This document shows positions 35,352-47,300 of a stretch of DNA of 64,000 nucleotides, in pieces (the first letter of the stretch is position 1; the number at the start of each line of letters is the position of its first letter). Under the pieces are notes generated by a model. The model did not search any database, was not told where the DNA came from, and saw only the letters and a list, made by a program, of their open reading frames with translations. The stretch is from contig NC_089762.1 in the NCBI RefSeq assembly GCF_040412425.1, positions 22,356,147 to 22,420,146 on the forward strand, given 5' to 3'. This DNA comes from Macrobrachium rosenbergii (taxonomy: Eukaryota > Arthropoda > Malacostraca > Decapoda > Palaemonidae). Made by a program: the position numbers and the translations under genes.

Positions 35352-38300
35352 CTGAAAAAGGGGCAAATGGTAACCTTCTTTCACTATTTATAATCTCTAA
35401 TTCATATTTTAGAGCACGTCATAATTGTATCTAAGTTTGCCAAAATATGAATGGAATTACTTTTCCAAACCCAAGAGAAAAATATATAACATGTAAATGA
35501 AAACCTTCCAACAGTTTTATAATAAAATATAAAACAAAATTTTCAAATAAACCCATCAATCATTTACAGTACAGGCCTCATTCATGAGCTGACTTTCCCC
35601 ACTTGTATGATTTCTCATGTTTTGTAGAAAGGAGTAAAATGGCTAAAAATGACTGTTCACACATATACACCTCTGACCCACCTATAGGATTTGATTATCT
35701 TTGGAATGATTGTAACAGCAAAAATGAAAGGATGGGATGTAAGCTCTTTGTATATGACTGCAGGCTTTGTAAGAAACATATCTTTTGTCAAAAAAGTATT
35801 TGTTTCACCTCAAATCCATCAGTAATATAGAGCCCAAAACATAACTTGTAGCCTGTACAAGGGTCCAATGGATTTAGTGGAGTACTTGGGGACAGTACAA
35901 GTTAGGAACCAAGAGTAATCTCATGAGGGCTATTAAAAAGTTGAACAAATGAGAGTAAAGTTGGGAGTTTGCACATGATGATACTTCAAAAAAGTTTACA
36001 GTGATGAACTGGGAGATTCCCTCTCTTTATAAATGAACTGAGTATGTATGAATGAGGGTGATGCTTGCAAGGAGAATGAAGAAAAATAGTGCACCACATC
36101 TTTTGCCACTGGTAAAACTTTTCTCACTGCAGCTGATGGGACCAGAAGTAAAACCTGACTGCCTTGTGCATAACACTGTCTAGATAAAAACTGCCAGAAG
36201 TTGCACAACATATCCAAGTGCTCGCATTTGGGACCACCACAATCTCGGTGCTCCTTTGGAAGGCTAGGAAAGTTAAGAGGATCCTGATCTCATGAACAAG
36301 GAGCCTTGCCTGACTAGCCTCATCTTTGGAAACTTCTACATGTACTGTACGTGAACAGTGACCTGTCTAAGCTAGGTCGCTGTATTCTTGAATGGGTGCT
36401 TACTCAGCTGATGCACTAACAAAAAGTGTTTATAGTCATTACCTCTTAAATGCCTTGCCCTCATCAGATAGTGACAGATGTTTCTCACTGGGCAAAGAAT
36501 GAATTCAAGTGCAAAAGGGAGTGGTACAACCCTGACTACTGACAATATGCATCTTGATGACAAAACCAGAAGCAAATGACAGGTCAGAAAATCAACCTCT
36601 GGTATGGATGACTGCTTGAAAGGGCATGTAATTCACTCACATACCTCAAAAGGTGGTTTTCATGGTTATGTGTTATAGGGGCAACTCTTGAAGCGATTCA
36701 TAAGGGTACGTAGTAAGACCTTGATGGCCTAAAGAGAGATCCCATATTCTCGTGTAGGCACTTGGATTGTCCTATGAGGAAACACTTCTTGATGAGTCTT
36801 CATAAATCCTTTGATGCTAACACTTCATTACTTTGAAAGTTCTAGCTCTTCTGAGAGGGTTGCCCTGTAATCTTTGAGTGCAAACACAGAGAGCTTCTTC
36901 TAGAGGCACAGATGGATAAAGGTCTGTAATCAAAGGAAGGGAGCTCCTGCTTGGATTGGTTTCTCTCTACACCAACTAAAAAATCTGTTCAACTTCACCT
37001 GATAGAGGCCAATGATCTGGGGCAACAGGAACAGGCATTGGTTAAAACAGTGACCTCTGAGGCCTTGCTCATGAAACTTTGGAAGTGCAGCAGCTTCAAA
37101 AGTCACTTCCAGGTTGGCAGGGTCCTTGGATGGTCCAATATCAGCTAAAGGAGGCCCACAAACTTAGTTCTGCTATGGCCACAGCAGTGTAATTAGCAAC
37201 ATCATTGGGTGTTTGGTGGTCCTGACCTCTACTGGCACTTGCCTGATCAGGCAAAACAGAAAGAAAGGCATAAATTTCAAGGTTGTCGCAACTGTAAAGC
37301 ATGACATCCAGCTTCCAGGCTCTTGGATCCAGGTGTACTGACCAGCACACTGGGAGTTCAGGCTTGTGGCACATGCCCTGCAGCCACCCTAGACCTTGAA
37401 GACGTTTGCATCCAACAACCATTCCTATGGCAGAAACTACTTCCCCATGTTGAGACTATCTGCGATGACATTTTCTTTAGTATGAACCTTGGAACAATTT
37501 TGACTCTGCTGAGAACTGCCCTTACTAAGACCTTCACAGTTAAAAGACACACAGGTTCAAATCTTGTGAATCCATGTTTCCTGAGGTAAATTACTGTGGT
37601 GGCGGTGTTTGTTGTTATTATGTAACTCTGCTGATTTTGTATTCTTCTGATGTTGTGAACTAATGAAAAGCCAAGAACACAGCCTCCAGTTCCAGATAAT
37701 TTTGGTGTGCTGCTTCTTGTCTGTTTACTACTAGGTTCCTGTTGCCTGCTGATACAGTGAGTGAGCTCAACCATGTGTTAGTGAACAGAAGGACTTTTAG
37801 AGCCTGCAGAATCAGAGGAATGCCTCGCACCTTCAGGTGACCTAGGTCCTGTCACCATTGAAGATCCTATAGGGTTTCCTACAAGGCCACAACAGGGTGA
37901 TTATCTGTGAAAGCTGTAGTCAAATAACACTTGGAGAGCTGCACTTTTAGGGTACAATTCAGAAGTGGTTGTGTGGGACGAGCTTACAAAGAATGACAGG
38001 TATTCTAACTGATGGGTGTCCTATTAGGGACTGGCAAAGAACTGGAGATTGTCTCTCACAAACATTGTGTCTCATAAACACAGTCCGTAATTTCAGCAGG
38101 AATGGCTTATGCCTGCATGGACTTTGCTACTTCCTCTTCATCTTCTTATGAAAATTCCACAACCTGCACCAAATATTGGGTTAGACTGAAGTAGCCATTT
38201 TGGGGTAGCAAGAATGCATGAGCTCACAGGGTCACAGGGGACAGAAATTATTTGCAATGGGTAGACTAGAAGCACCAGGGTAGCTTTTCCATCATTATGC

Positions 38301-41300
38301 TGCTACCAAGAAGCCAATGAATAGCACATTGAGAGTTTGACTGAAAAGATTAACCAGGACATCATAATTTCTGAAATTATCAGCAGTGTCTGTAGTCGGC
38401 CAAAGGTCAGCAAGAGAGACCAACCACAGAGCACCTGCTTTTCTTCAAAGGTTGCTCAAATATTCAGTCCTCCCCTTGCCTCTAAAGACTACTTAGTCAA
38501 AGCAGAGGTGTTGCAAGAGATGACACCCAACCATGTGGTAACTGAGTTCAATCTGGTGATCCCCGAGGCTTTGGAGGATTCTTTGGACTTTCTACTTGAC
38601 TAATAAAGAATGACTGATTTTTTCTGCTCCTGTCATTTTTCTCTGCAGCGTTCCAAAGTTTGCTAAGTGCACAATAGGTATAACCCTCTGATGACCATGA
38701 TATCATGGGGACCCTGAAGTACAGTACAGTAGAACCCCGGTCCTCGACTGTACTAGAACTCGAAATAATCGGATTTCAACACGAAATGTTGAGTAAATTT
38801 TGTGTCGGAGTTCAAACAACAAACCGGAATCCGACCCGATGAATCATATGATGTTTGTAGAAAAAAAGAGTTTCGGGCGGCTGCCGCTAGTTGGCGTTGT
38901 TGGTGGCGTTCTTTCCATGCTTATTTAAAAGCATTTAAAGCCCACACATGCTGCTGCTGTTGAAAAACAAGCCATATTATCACATGAAATTAATAATACA
39001 GTATTTATAAACCGAATTACTGCATGTCTGTTATCATAAAATTAGAAAAATTTCCGAATTACGTCGAACTCGCAGCCTCAGGCAGATACTGCCACAAGCT
39101 GCCGAGTTCCGACGTAATTTCGAAATTTTTTCTAATTTTATGATAACAGACATACAGTAATTCGGTTTATAAATACTGTATTATTAATTTCATGTGATAT
39201 GGCTTGTTTTTCAATGTTATCATTATTAACAACACTTTTCAATTGTACCTGATACAGTACATTCTGGTAGTGCCTATAAGGCTACTTAGCCTAGCCTATG
39301 GTAATACAGCCGCATTGGTCATAGGCCAACTTTTTTATACAGTATGCATTTAAAAATGTAAAAATGCTTCTGATATGGTGTTATTCAACTCTGAACCTAT
39401 TTAATTGTAATTTGTGTAAAGTTTTGTATAAAAAGGCAAGGTTGGGGTAATGACTGGTGGTCAGGAATGGATTAATCCATTTTCAGTTATTTCTTATGGG
39501 AGAAATTAACTCAGAATTCGACAAAATCGAATCTCGACACTTCTTCTGGAACGACTAGCGCCAAGAACCAAGGTTCTACTGTATATAGTTTTTCTGTCTT
39601 CAGTCAACATCTCTATTGACAGCAGTGCAGGAAGGAAAGGAATGGAAGAGTTTTAAAGTCTAAGAAATTCATGAGCCTTGGATTATTTCTCTAGTAACAA
39701 GCTTTCATGCTCCATAACAACCCCGTTTGAGCAAAGCATTGTTTCCTTTACTTGTTTGCCTTGGATCTAGTTTGGCTGCCATGGGATAACAATTCATTCA
39801 TCTGTTCCAAAATTCTTCACTATTCAGCTTCATTCTGGGAAAGAAAACAACTGTTGTATCATCTTTCCAAACTGGAAGAGCAAAACCAATATTACAAACC
39901 GTTAAAGGCACTCATTTCCATTTGGAGGGCTCCTGCCATGATCTTCAGTAGTGGATGCTGATGGTCAGAGAGACTGCTTCAACCTGTCTCAGCTTCTTCT
40001 TTGGAAGCAGGCAACTCCTTTCTGCTTGCATTCATGCACCTTCAGGACTCTTTTGCTGGGAAAGATGCCAATTTATATACACAAAAGAAACTGCAGTATC
40101 AAATGCAGGTTCTTGGGGATCAGGAAACCGGGAGACTTTTACCCACAATTTCTTGTCAGGTGACCAGATTTTTTACCTGCAATTTCATGTCAGGTGACCA
40201 GATTTTCCAGACACAACATCTCTTAGGGAAGAGCTTGGACTCAAGAATGCCAAACAGATCCAAGGGTATGTGACCACTGGTAACTGGGTGGTGCCCATGT
40301 TCTTCGTCAACTGCTGGAACTCTCACTATATCAGAAAAGATAATTCTACAGCTCACTGGAATTACATCAGTAACTTTGTAGCTTGTGATCCAAACATTTC
40401 TGTTTGCACTGGGATAGATAAAGTTTCAGAGCATTAGTGCCTACTGTCAACAATTAGACTAAGACTAGAGAATTTCCTGATCAAACAGATCCAGGCACTT
40501 ACCTCAGCCTCCCCATTGGCAAACAGCTACTGGCTGCTCATCAGTCACATTAGAGCTACATCCAGTGGCAAGAACTTCCCCTTTTGATGTTTCTCCATTT
40601 GCTAGATTCTACTTCTGATAGGCAGTTTTATCTATCAAGTCTGTGCATTTAACCCTTTAACGCCAACTGGATGTATTTTACGTCGACAAAAGTTGTCTGT
40701 CAGGTGCCAAGTGGACGTAAAATACGCCGACTACAAAAAGTTTTTTTAAATATTCGCAGAAAAATACTTATAGGCCTCGTTGCGAAAAATTTTAAATCAC
40801 GCGCCTTGAGGGATGCTGGGAGTTCACAGATCACGCTGTTGTTTTGTGTACAAGCGTGACCCAGCTGCGCATGTGCGAATTTCTTTCTTATCCCAAAAGA
40901 AAGCATCAGCTAACTGCTGAAAATCTCAGAAATTCTTTAGTCACTTTGTCATAATTTTTGCACTGTTTTCTATTAGCCTTTACATGAAGTTTTATATATG
41001 AAAATGTGCACAATTTCATGTAGAATACAACAAAAAATAACTCATGGTTGTAGCTTTTATCAATTTTGACATATTTTCATATAAATCACGATAAGTGCCA
41101 AAATTTCAACCTTCGGTCAACTTTGACTCGACCAAAATGGTCGAAAATGCAATTGTAAGCTAAAGCTCTTACATTCAAGTAATATTCAATCATTTACCTT
41201 CATTTTGCAACAAACGACAAGTCTCTAGCACAATATTTCGATTTATGGTGAATTTTTTAAAAAAACTTTTTCCTTATGTCTGCTCTAACTCTGCTGAAAA

Positions 41301-44300
41301 TCTCAGAAATTCTTTAGTCACTTTGTCATAATTTTTGCACTGTTTTCTATTAGTCGTTACATAAAGTTTTATATATGAAAATGTGCACAATTTCATGTAG
41401 AACACAACAAAATATAACTCATGGTTGTAGCTTTTATCAATTTTGACATATTTTCATATAAATCATGATAAGTGCCACAATTTCAACCTTCTGGTCAACT
41501 TTGACTCAACCAAATGGTAAAAATGCAATTGTAAGCCAAAACTCTTACATTCAAGTAATATTCAATCATTTACCTTCATTTTGCAAAAGCTTTACAAGTC
41601 TCTAGCACAATTTTTCGATTTATGGTGAATTTTTAAAATAAACTTTTTCTTTTACGTCTGTGCTAACTCTGCTGAAAATCTCAGAAATTCTTTTAGTCAC
41701 TTTGTCATAATTTTTGTACTGTTTTCTATTAGTCGTTACATAAAGTTTTATATATGAAAATGTGCAATTTCATGTAGAACACAACAAAAAATAACTCATG
41801 GTTGTAGCTTTTATCAATTCTGACATATTTTCATATAAATCACAAAAAGTGCCAAAATTTCAACCTTTGGTCAACTTTGACTCGACCAAAATGGTCGAAA
41901 AATGCAATTGTAAGCTAAAACTCTTACATTCTAGTAATATTCAATCATTTACCTTCATTTTTTAACAAACGAGAAGTCTCTAGCACAGCATTTCGATTTA
42001 TAGTGAATTTTTGGAAAAAACTTTTTCCTTACGTCCGCACTAACTCTGCTGAAAATCTTGTAAGAGCCTGACGCCGTCTCTTCCAAACACGTGTGTGTTC
42101 GTGTGTTCATCGTCCATCGGAGTGGACAAGACAACAAGAGCATCTCGTTTTCTTTCTCTAAAGGAATGCGATTTCAACCATACAATATTTCCGTCTGTTT
42201 CTCCGTAACCATTGTTATCTTGATGTATGTACAATCACCACTACTTGCATTGCCATGGAAGCATTCTAATCATGTACTCATAATGTTCCAAAGAATCTTC
42301 TGCATCAAACACTGAGTATGTTTCTGTTTGTGAAGACGCCAAACGCCTCGCCACTCCGGCGATGGACATTTAACACACGAACACACACGTGTTTAAAGAG
42401 ATCGCGCCAGGCTCTTACAATCTCAGAAATTCTTTAGTCACTTTTTTTGTAAGTTTTGCACCATTTTATATTAGCCGTTACATAACGTTTTATATATGAA
42501 AATGTGCGCAATTTCATGTAGAATACAACAAAAAATAATTCATGGTTGTAGTTTTTATCAGTTTTGAAATATTTTCATATAAATTGCGGTAAGTGCCAAA
42601 ATTTCAACCTTCGGTCAACTTTGACTCGACCGAAATGGTCGAAAAATGCAGTTATAAGCTAAAACTCTTACATTCTAGCAATATTCAATCATTTACCTTC
42701 ATTTTGCAACAAACGAGAAGTCTCTAGCACAATATTTCCATTTATGGTGAATTTTTGAAAATAACTTTTTCCTTACCTCCGTGCGCGCTAACTGTGCTGA
42801 AAATCTCAGAATTTCTTTAGTCACTTTGTCATAATTTTTGCACCATTTTATATTAGCTGTTACATAAAGTTTTATATATGAAAATGTGTGTAATTTCATG
42901 TAAAATACAACAAAAATTTACTCATGGTTGTAGCTTTTATCAGTTTTGAAATATTTTCATATAAATCACAATAAGTGCTAAAATTTCAACCTTCGGTCAA
43001 TTTTTGACTCAACTGAAATGGTTGAAAATGCAATTGTAAGCTAAAACTCTTACATTCTAGTAATATTCAATCATTTACCTTCATTTTGCAACAAACGGGA
43101 AGTCTCTAGCACCATATTTCGATTTATGGTGAATTTTTGAAAAAAAACTTTTTTTTACGTCCGCGTGTTACGAATTCATGCATCATTTTATGATAATATT
43201 TTCTCTGTGTTGCTTTAATCGTTTTACAATTTGTTATATATCAAAATCATTGCAATTTAGTGTACAATACAAAAAAAAAAAAATAGCTCATTAGCTTTAA
43301 CCGTTTTGCTCACAAAGCGATTTGTATACAATTATATATGAAATTTTTTTTCATATGTCATATATTCCAATATTTATATGTGATAATGATATTTTTTCAT
43401 TTCTGATGGTTGCATACTAAACTTCAGGCAATGAGAAAAAAGGAGCCAAAATGAACTCTTAATCTTAAAAACTAAGCGTGGTGTGATTTTTTTTAAAAAC
43501 TTTCTTTCCTCTTCAGCTAACTCCCAAACCCCACCGGCATACAGCAGACACTTTTGTAAATAGAGGCTCGGCGTTTAAGGGTTAAGTGTCCAGGGTTCAT
43601 CACTTCTGACATTAGCTCAAGAAGTTTCCTCCTTTTCAACTGTGGGATAACCTTCAAGCCAGACAAACATTCGTTATTCCCTGGGACAGCATTCAAATGT
43701 ATATCCAACAGCACCTAGCACTGAAGATCCAAAGTAAGAACCACGTGTGGCTTTGGTGACTCGCCAACAACTCTCAGCTCTAAGGTCAGTCTGTTTTCTT
43801 ATTCTTGCACAATGTAGCCCAGCTTGAAGGAGAGCTGCTTCTTCCTCACCATCATATACTTCTTACAGAGATAGCCAATGGTCAGATAAGGAGGGACACA
43901 ACCATTCTTCAACTACATGACCCCACTGCAGGTCTTCAACCTTGCTTATTTGCAGGAATGGTTGATGGTCAGGATATACAGTCACCCACTAAAGAATCCT
44001 CCTCAGAAAGCAAATGGCTGCCTTATGGGTATGTCTTGCATCAAGGCTGGTCAAATGTAATGTGAGCTTTCAACTATGGCAGCCACAAAGGGTAAAGATG
44101 CCCATGTCTGGTTGTTACAAGAATGAAGGGTGATCACTGGGCTCCTGAGATCTCACTTCCCAAGGATTCAGTAGCTGGTTGGATATCTTCGTCTTCAAAA
44201 TACGTATACTAGTCCTTCAGGGTCCTCCACATGGCTTTCAGTTAAATTACACTGCATATGGGTCTTCCCACATTGCAGCTGCAGAGCCCAATTTTACCAT

Positions 44301-47300
44301 ATGAAATGGTAATATGTCCTACTTAGCAGTCAAGTTATCATTAGAGAACTTTTGTAAAGAAAATGTTTTATGCCATTGTCACACCATGATGACTCAACAA
44401 TGCTCAATAAGAATTTCCACAAATAAAGGTGACCCGATGGTTTTTGAAGCCAAAATCTTTAGCTATACTATCACCAGATCTTTCAGAGACTGTATCTTCA
44501 CTTCATCCAAAACTGGATACCCACAGACGAAACACAACTTGAGAGAGAGAGAGAGAGAGAGAGAGGGGGTACAGTCTACTCCTTGGTAGAGGAGGACAGC
44601 AAGAGCTATTGATTGGCAATATCACACAGTTTAAAAGCTCTACGCTTTCTTCCATACTAGTTTGAGAGATCAGGGTGTTGTACCTTCTGACAACCACACA
44701 GAAACATCAGGGTGCATGTCACACATCTGACTCTGACTCAGTCCTTTTGGAGTCTATCAACACAGTAACATAAATGATCTACTGGTATTCCTTCTTTTGA
44801 TCATTCTCTTTAATTTTTTTCATGTTTATGAGGCTTCAGGGAGAAAAATTGAAATTTAGCAAGTTCTATACCAAGGTAGTGAGTACATTCCTTTACTACA
44901 TACTACTTGCCTTTTCTTTATGGCCAATAAATGCAGACCTCTTCACAGGATTTAACCCCCCACAGTAAAGACTCCTGTCCTGTCCCTGAGATTAAGTTCT
45001 TTGCAGATCTCATGCCCATGAGCTCTAACAATATTCATCATTCCAATCAGCTAGTCAAGGGCTTTTCTTCAGCAGCTTGAGCTGCTTGTGGGATCCAAAA
45101 CAAACAAAGTTATTTTTTTAAAATGTACAGTACTCTGCAAAATTCCTAAATATATACAATGGCCTGTCTTCTAATCACTCTTCTCACAGCATTACCTAGA
45201 CTACACAGGTGAGGTTTTTACCTACACTGAACTGAAAATATAGATGTACATATATCCTGCTGCCAACCAGCCACAGATGATCTTCTAACTGTTATTCAGG
45301 ATGGTGTACCCAGGATTCATGAAGACTCATGAATAAGACAACTAAAAAGTATGGATTTGTACACAAAACATTTTTTTTTAAATTATGTATTTCAGAAGGC
45401 ATTTCTGGCATGACGTCAATAATAGCTGTACACGCAACTTACATGGATAACTTCCTCATTAGTAAAGTCTATAGTACATTAATTTTCATTACGATGAGCA
45501 GCATGTGAATACCTTATGGATAATGTTATTTGCAATTACCTTTTACAAAGCTGTGAAAAAGTGTCATGATAAGCGTTGAATGCAAAATAGATAAGACGAT
45601 ACAAGCTCTCCCCAGGAAAATCACTTAAGAACATTACTTCCAAGTCAGCCTTTCCACTCTGTAAAGTAAGTGAAAGTACATCAAATGTTAGTTTCTCAAA
45701 TGACAGTACAGTACAGTATATCTGTGCTAACAAAAAGTACAATACAGGTATATCTATACTTAACAAAAAGTACAATACAGGTATATCTATAATAACAGAA
45801 TTATATAAGTAAAATAATACATTTGTGATGACTCACAAGTGTAGCAATGGCCACAGCATCTCCATACTCAACAACAAGCCCAAGTGCTGCATGAATTTCT
45901 ATTAAAGTGTTGAAGTAATTCTCTTTGTTGATGTCATAGTATCTCTGGGCAGCTGATCTTAAGAGCTCAAATGATCCATAGTAATGGTCAGGTGCCATCA
46001 TCATGTGGAAATGAGGGTGTATTTGAGAAGCCCCAGCATGATGTAAAATATCCCAAGCAATGTTGGTGTATCTGAAACGTAACACAGTTTAGTAAGTGAT
46101 TTGAGTCTAATAACTGATACATCATTTGCTTCAAATACATTTTTTTTCAGTAAAATGAACTTTAATACAAACTTAATAATGATTATCCTTATTCCAGACT
46201 GCAAAGACCCAGATGCACCAACTTGGATGCAGACAAAAAAAAATTCCACTCTGCATGTGTCAGTTGAATCCGTCAGTCCACAAGCCACACTCCTTATTCC
46301 TCTATGCTATCCTCCTTATGAAGTGATAGTAGGTTGGCCAAGGCACCAGCCACCTGTTAAGATACTACCACTAGAGGGGTTAAGGTCCCTTCTAAGGATG
46401 GCCAGTACAGTCTGGTCTTGGACTTTTTTCTGTGCCTACACCAACTCAGAATAGTTTGGCATATCATTACATATCTTTTACTGTTAACACACACACTAGA
46501 CAACATTGAACACCCTACAATTCTTATCCTTTTTGATCTCTCCTTTCTTGTGTAGAAGAGACTCCTCTGTAATGCATCCCTTCTAAGAGAAGGCCACTCC
46601 GAAATAAGCCACAGTTCTTCAAACTTGTGTGATGCCATAGCCTTTGTACTAGCACCTTCTGTTGTCTTGGAATGGAGTTCCCTTGCTTGGGGTATACTTA
46701 AGCACACTTTTCTGTCAGTTCCCTCTTCCTCTTGTTTTTCAAAAGATGTAGGTCAGGCTTGGTAGAAGGGCCAAGGATGCCTGGTTGGGTAGCAAGAGGT
46801 TACTGAATCCTTAGCATTTTCTTTTTCTTTATCTTTACTCATGGCCTCATTTTCAAAACCATCAATATTGTCCTTCCTTCAGTGTCTGGCAAATCTGGAG
46901 ATGTAATTGTCCTTGCTGGGTGTGCTGGCTCCTCCCAGTTGATCAGTTGAATTTTGTCACGATTTTTTCTACTTACAGGCATACACATTTTCAATATTGA
47001 TTTTACATGTAGTGATACGTTGTTCCTGTTATTGTTTTAGTTAAATTTGAAAATACATATATCATTATGTATTATATGTTATTACTTTCTCCTGGCAATC
47101 TTGTAACTTTATCTTGGGCCAAAGAACTGATCCCGGAAAATTTGCATTTTACATAGCAATGTCCATGGATTATATAAAAATATAAAGGATGTAAGTGTTG
47201 CTGCTGTTAATTTTGATATCCTCTTGTTTTGAAACTCTTGTGCCTGATTTGTACCATATTTCAGGACTTTTGATTCCAGGTTTTAAGAAGCCCATGTTAC

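Larger units (their letters stand above)
40649..43585. mobile_element. piggyBac-like MITE carrying an internal satellite
   Basis: Flanked on both sides by TTAA (40,649-40,652 and 43,582-43,585). Terminal inverted repeats are CCCTTTAACGCC at the left and CCCTTAAACGCC in reverse complement at the right. TTAA target duplication with CCC-starting ends is characteristic of piggyBac transposons. No transposase ORF is present. Most of its length is a tandem array of about 380-bp units. A shorter copy with the same ends lies at 47,411-48,472, and both lie in introns of the host gene. Confidence 0.85.

Noticed and set aside
37358..37774. 138-codon minus-strand ORF in the 10.2-kb intron
   Set aside because: No recognisable domain, no phase-compatible splice sites joining it to exons D and E, which already join each other directly.
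46101..46707. Overlapping ORFs of 116-117 codons on both strands just upstream of exon C
   Set aside because: Exon B joins exon C directly with matching phase, so these are intronic; likely part of an unclassified repeat.
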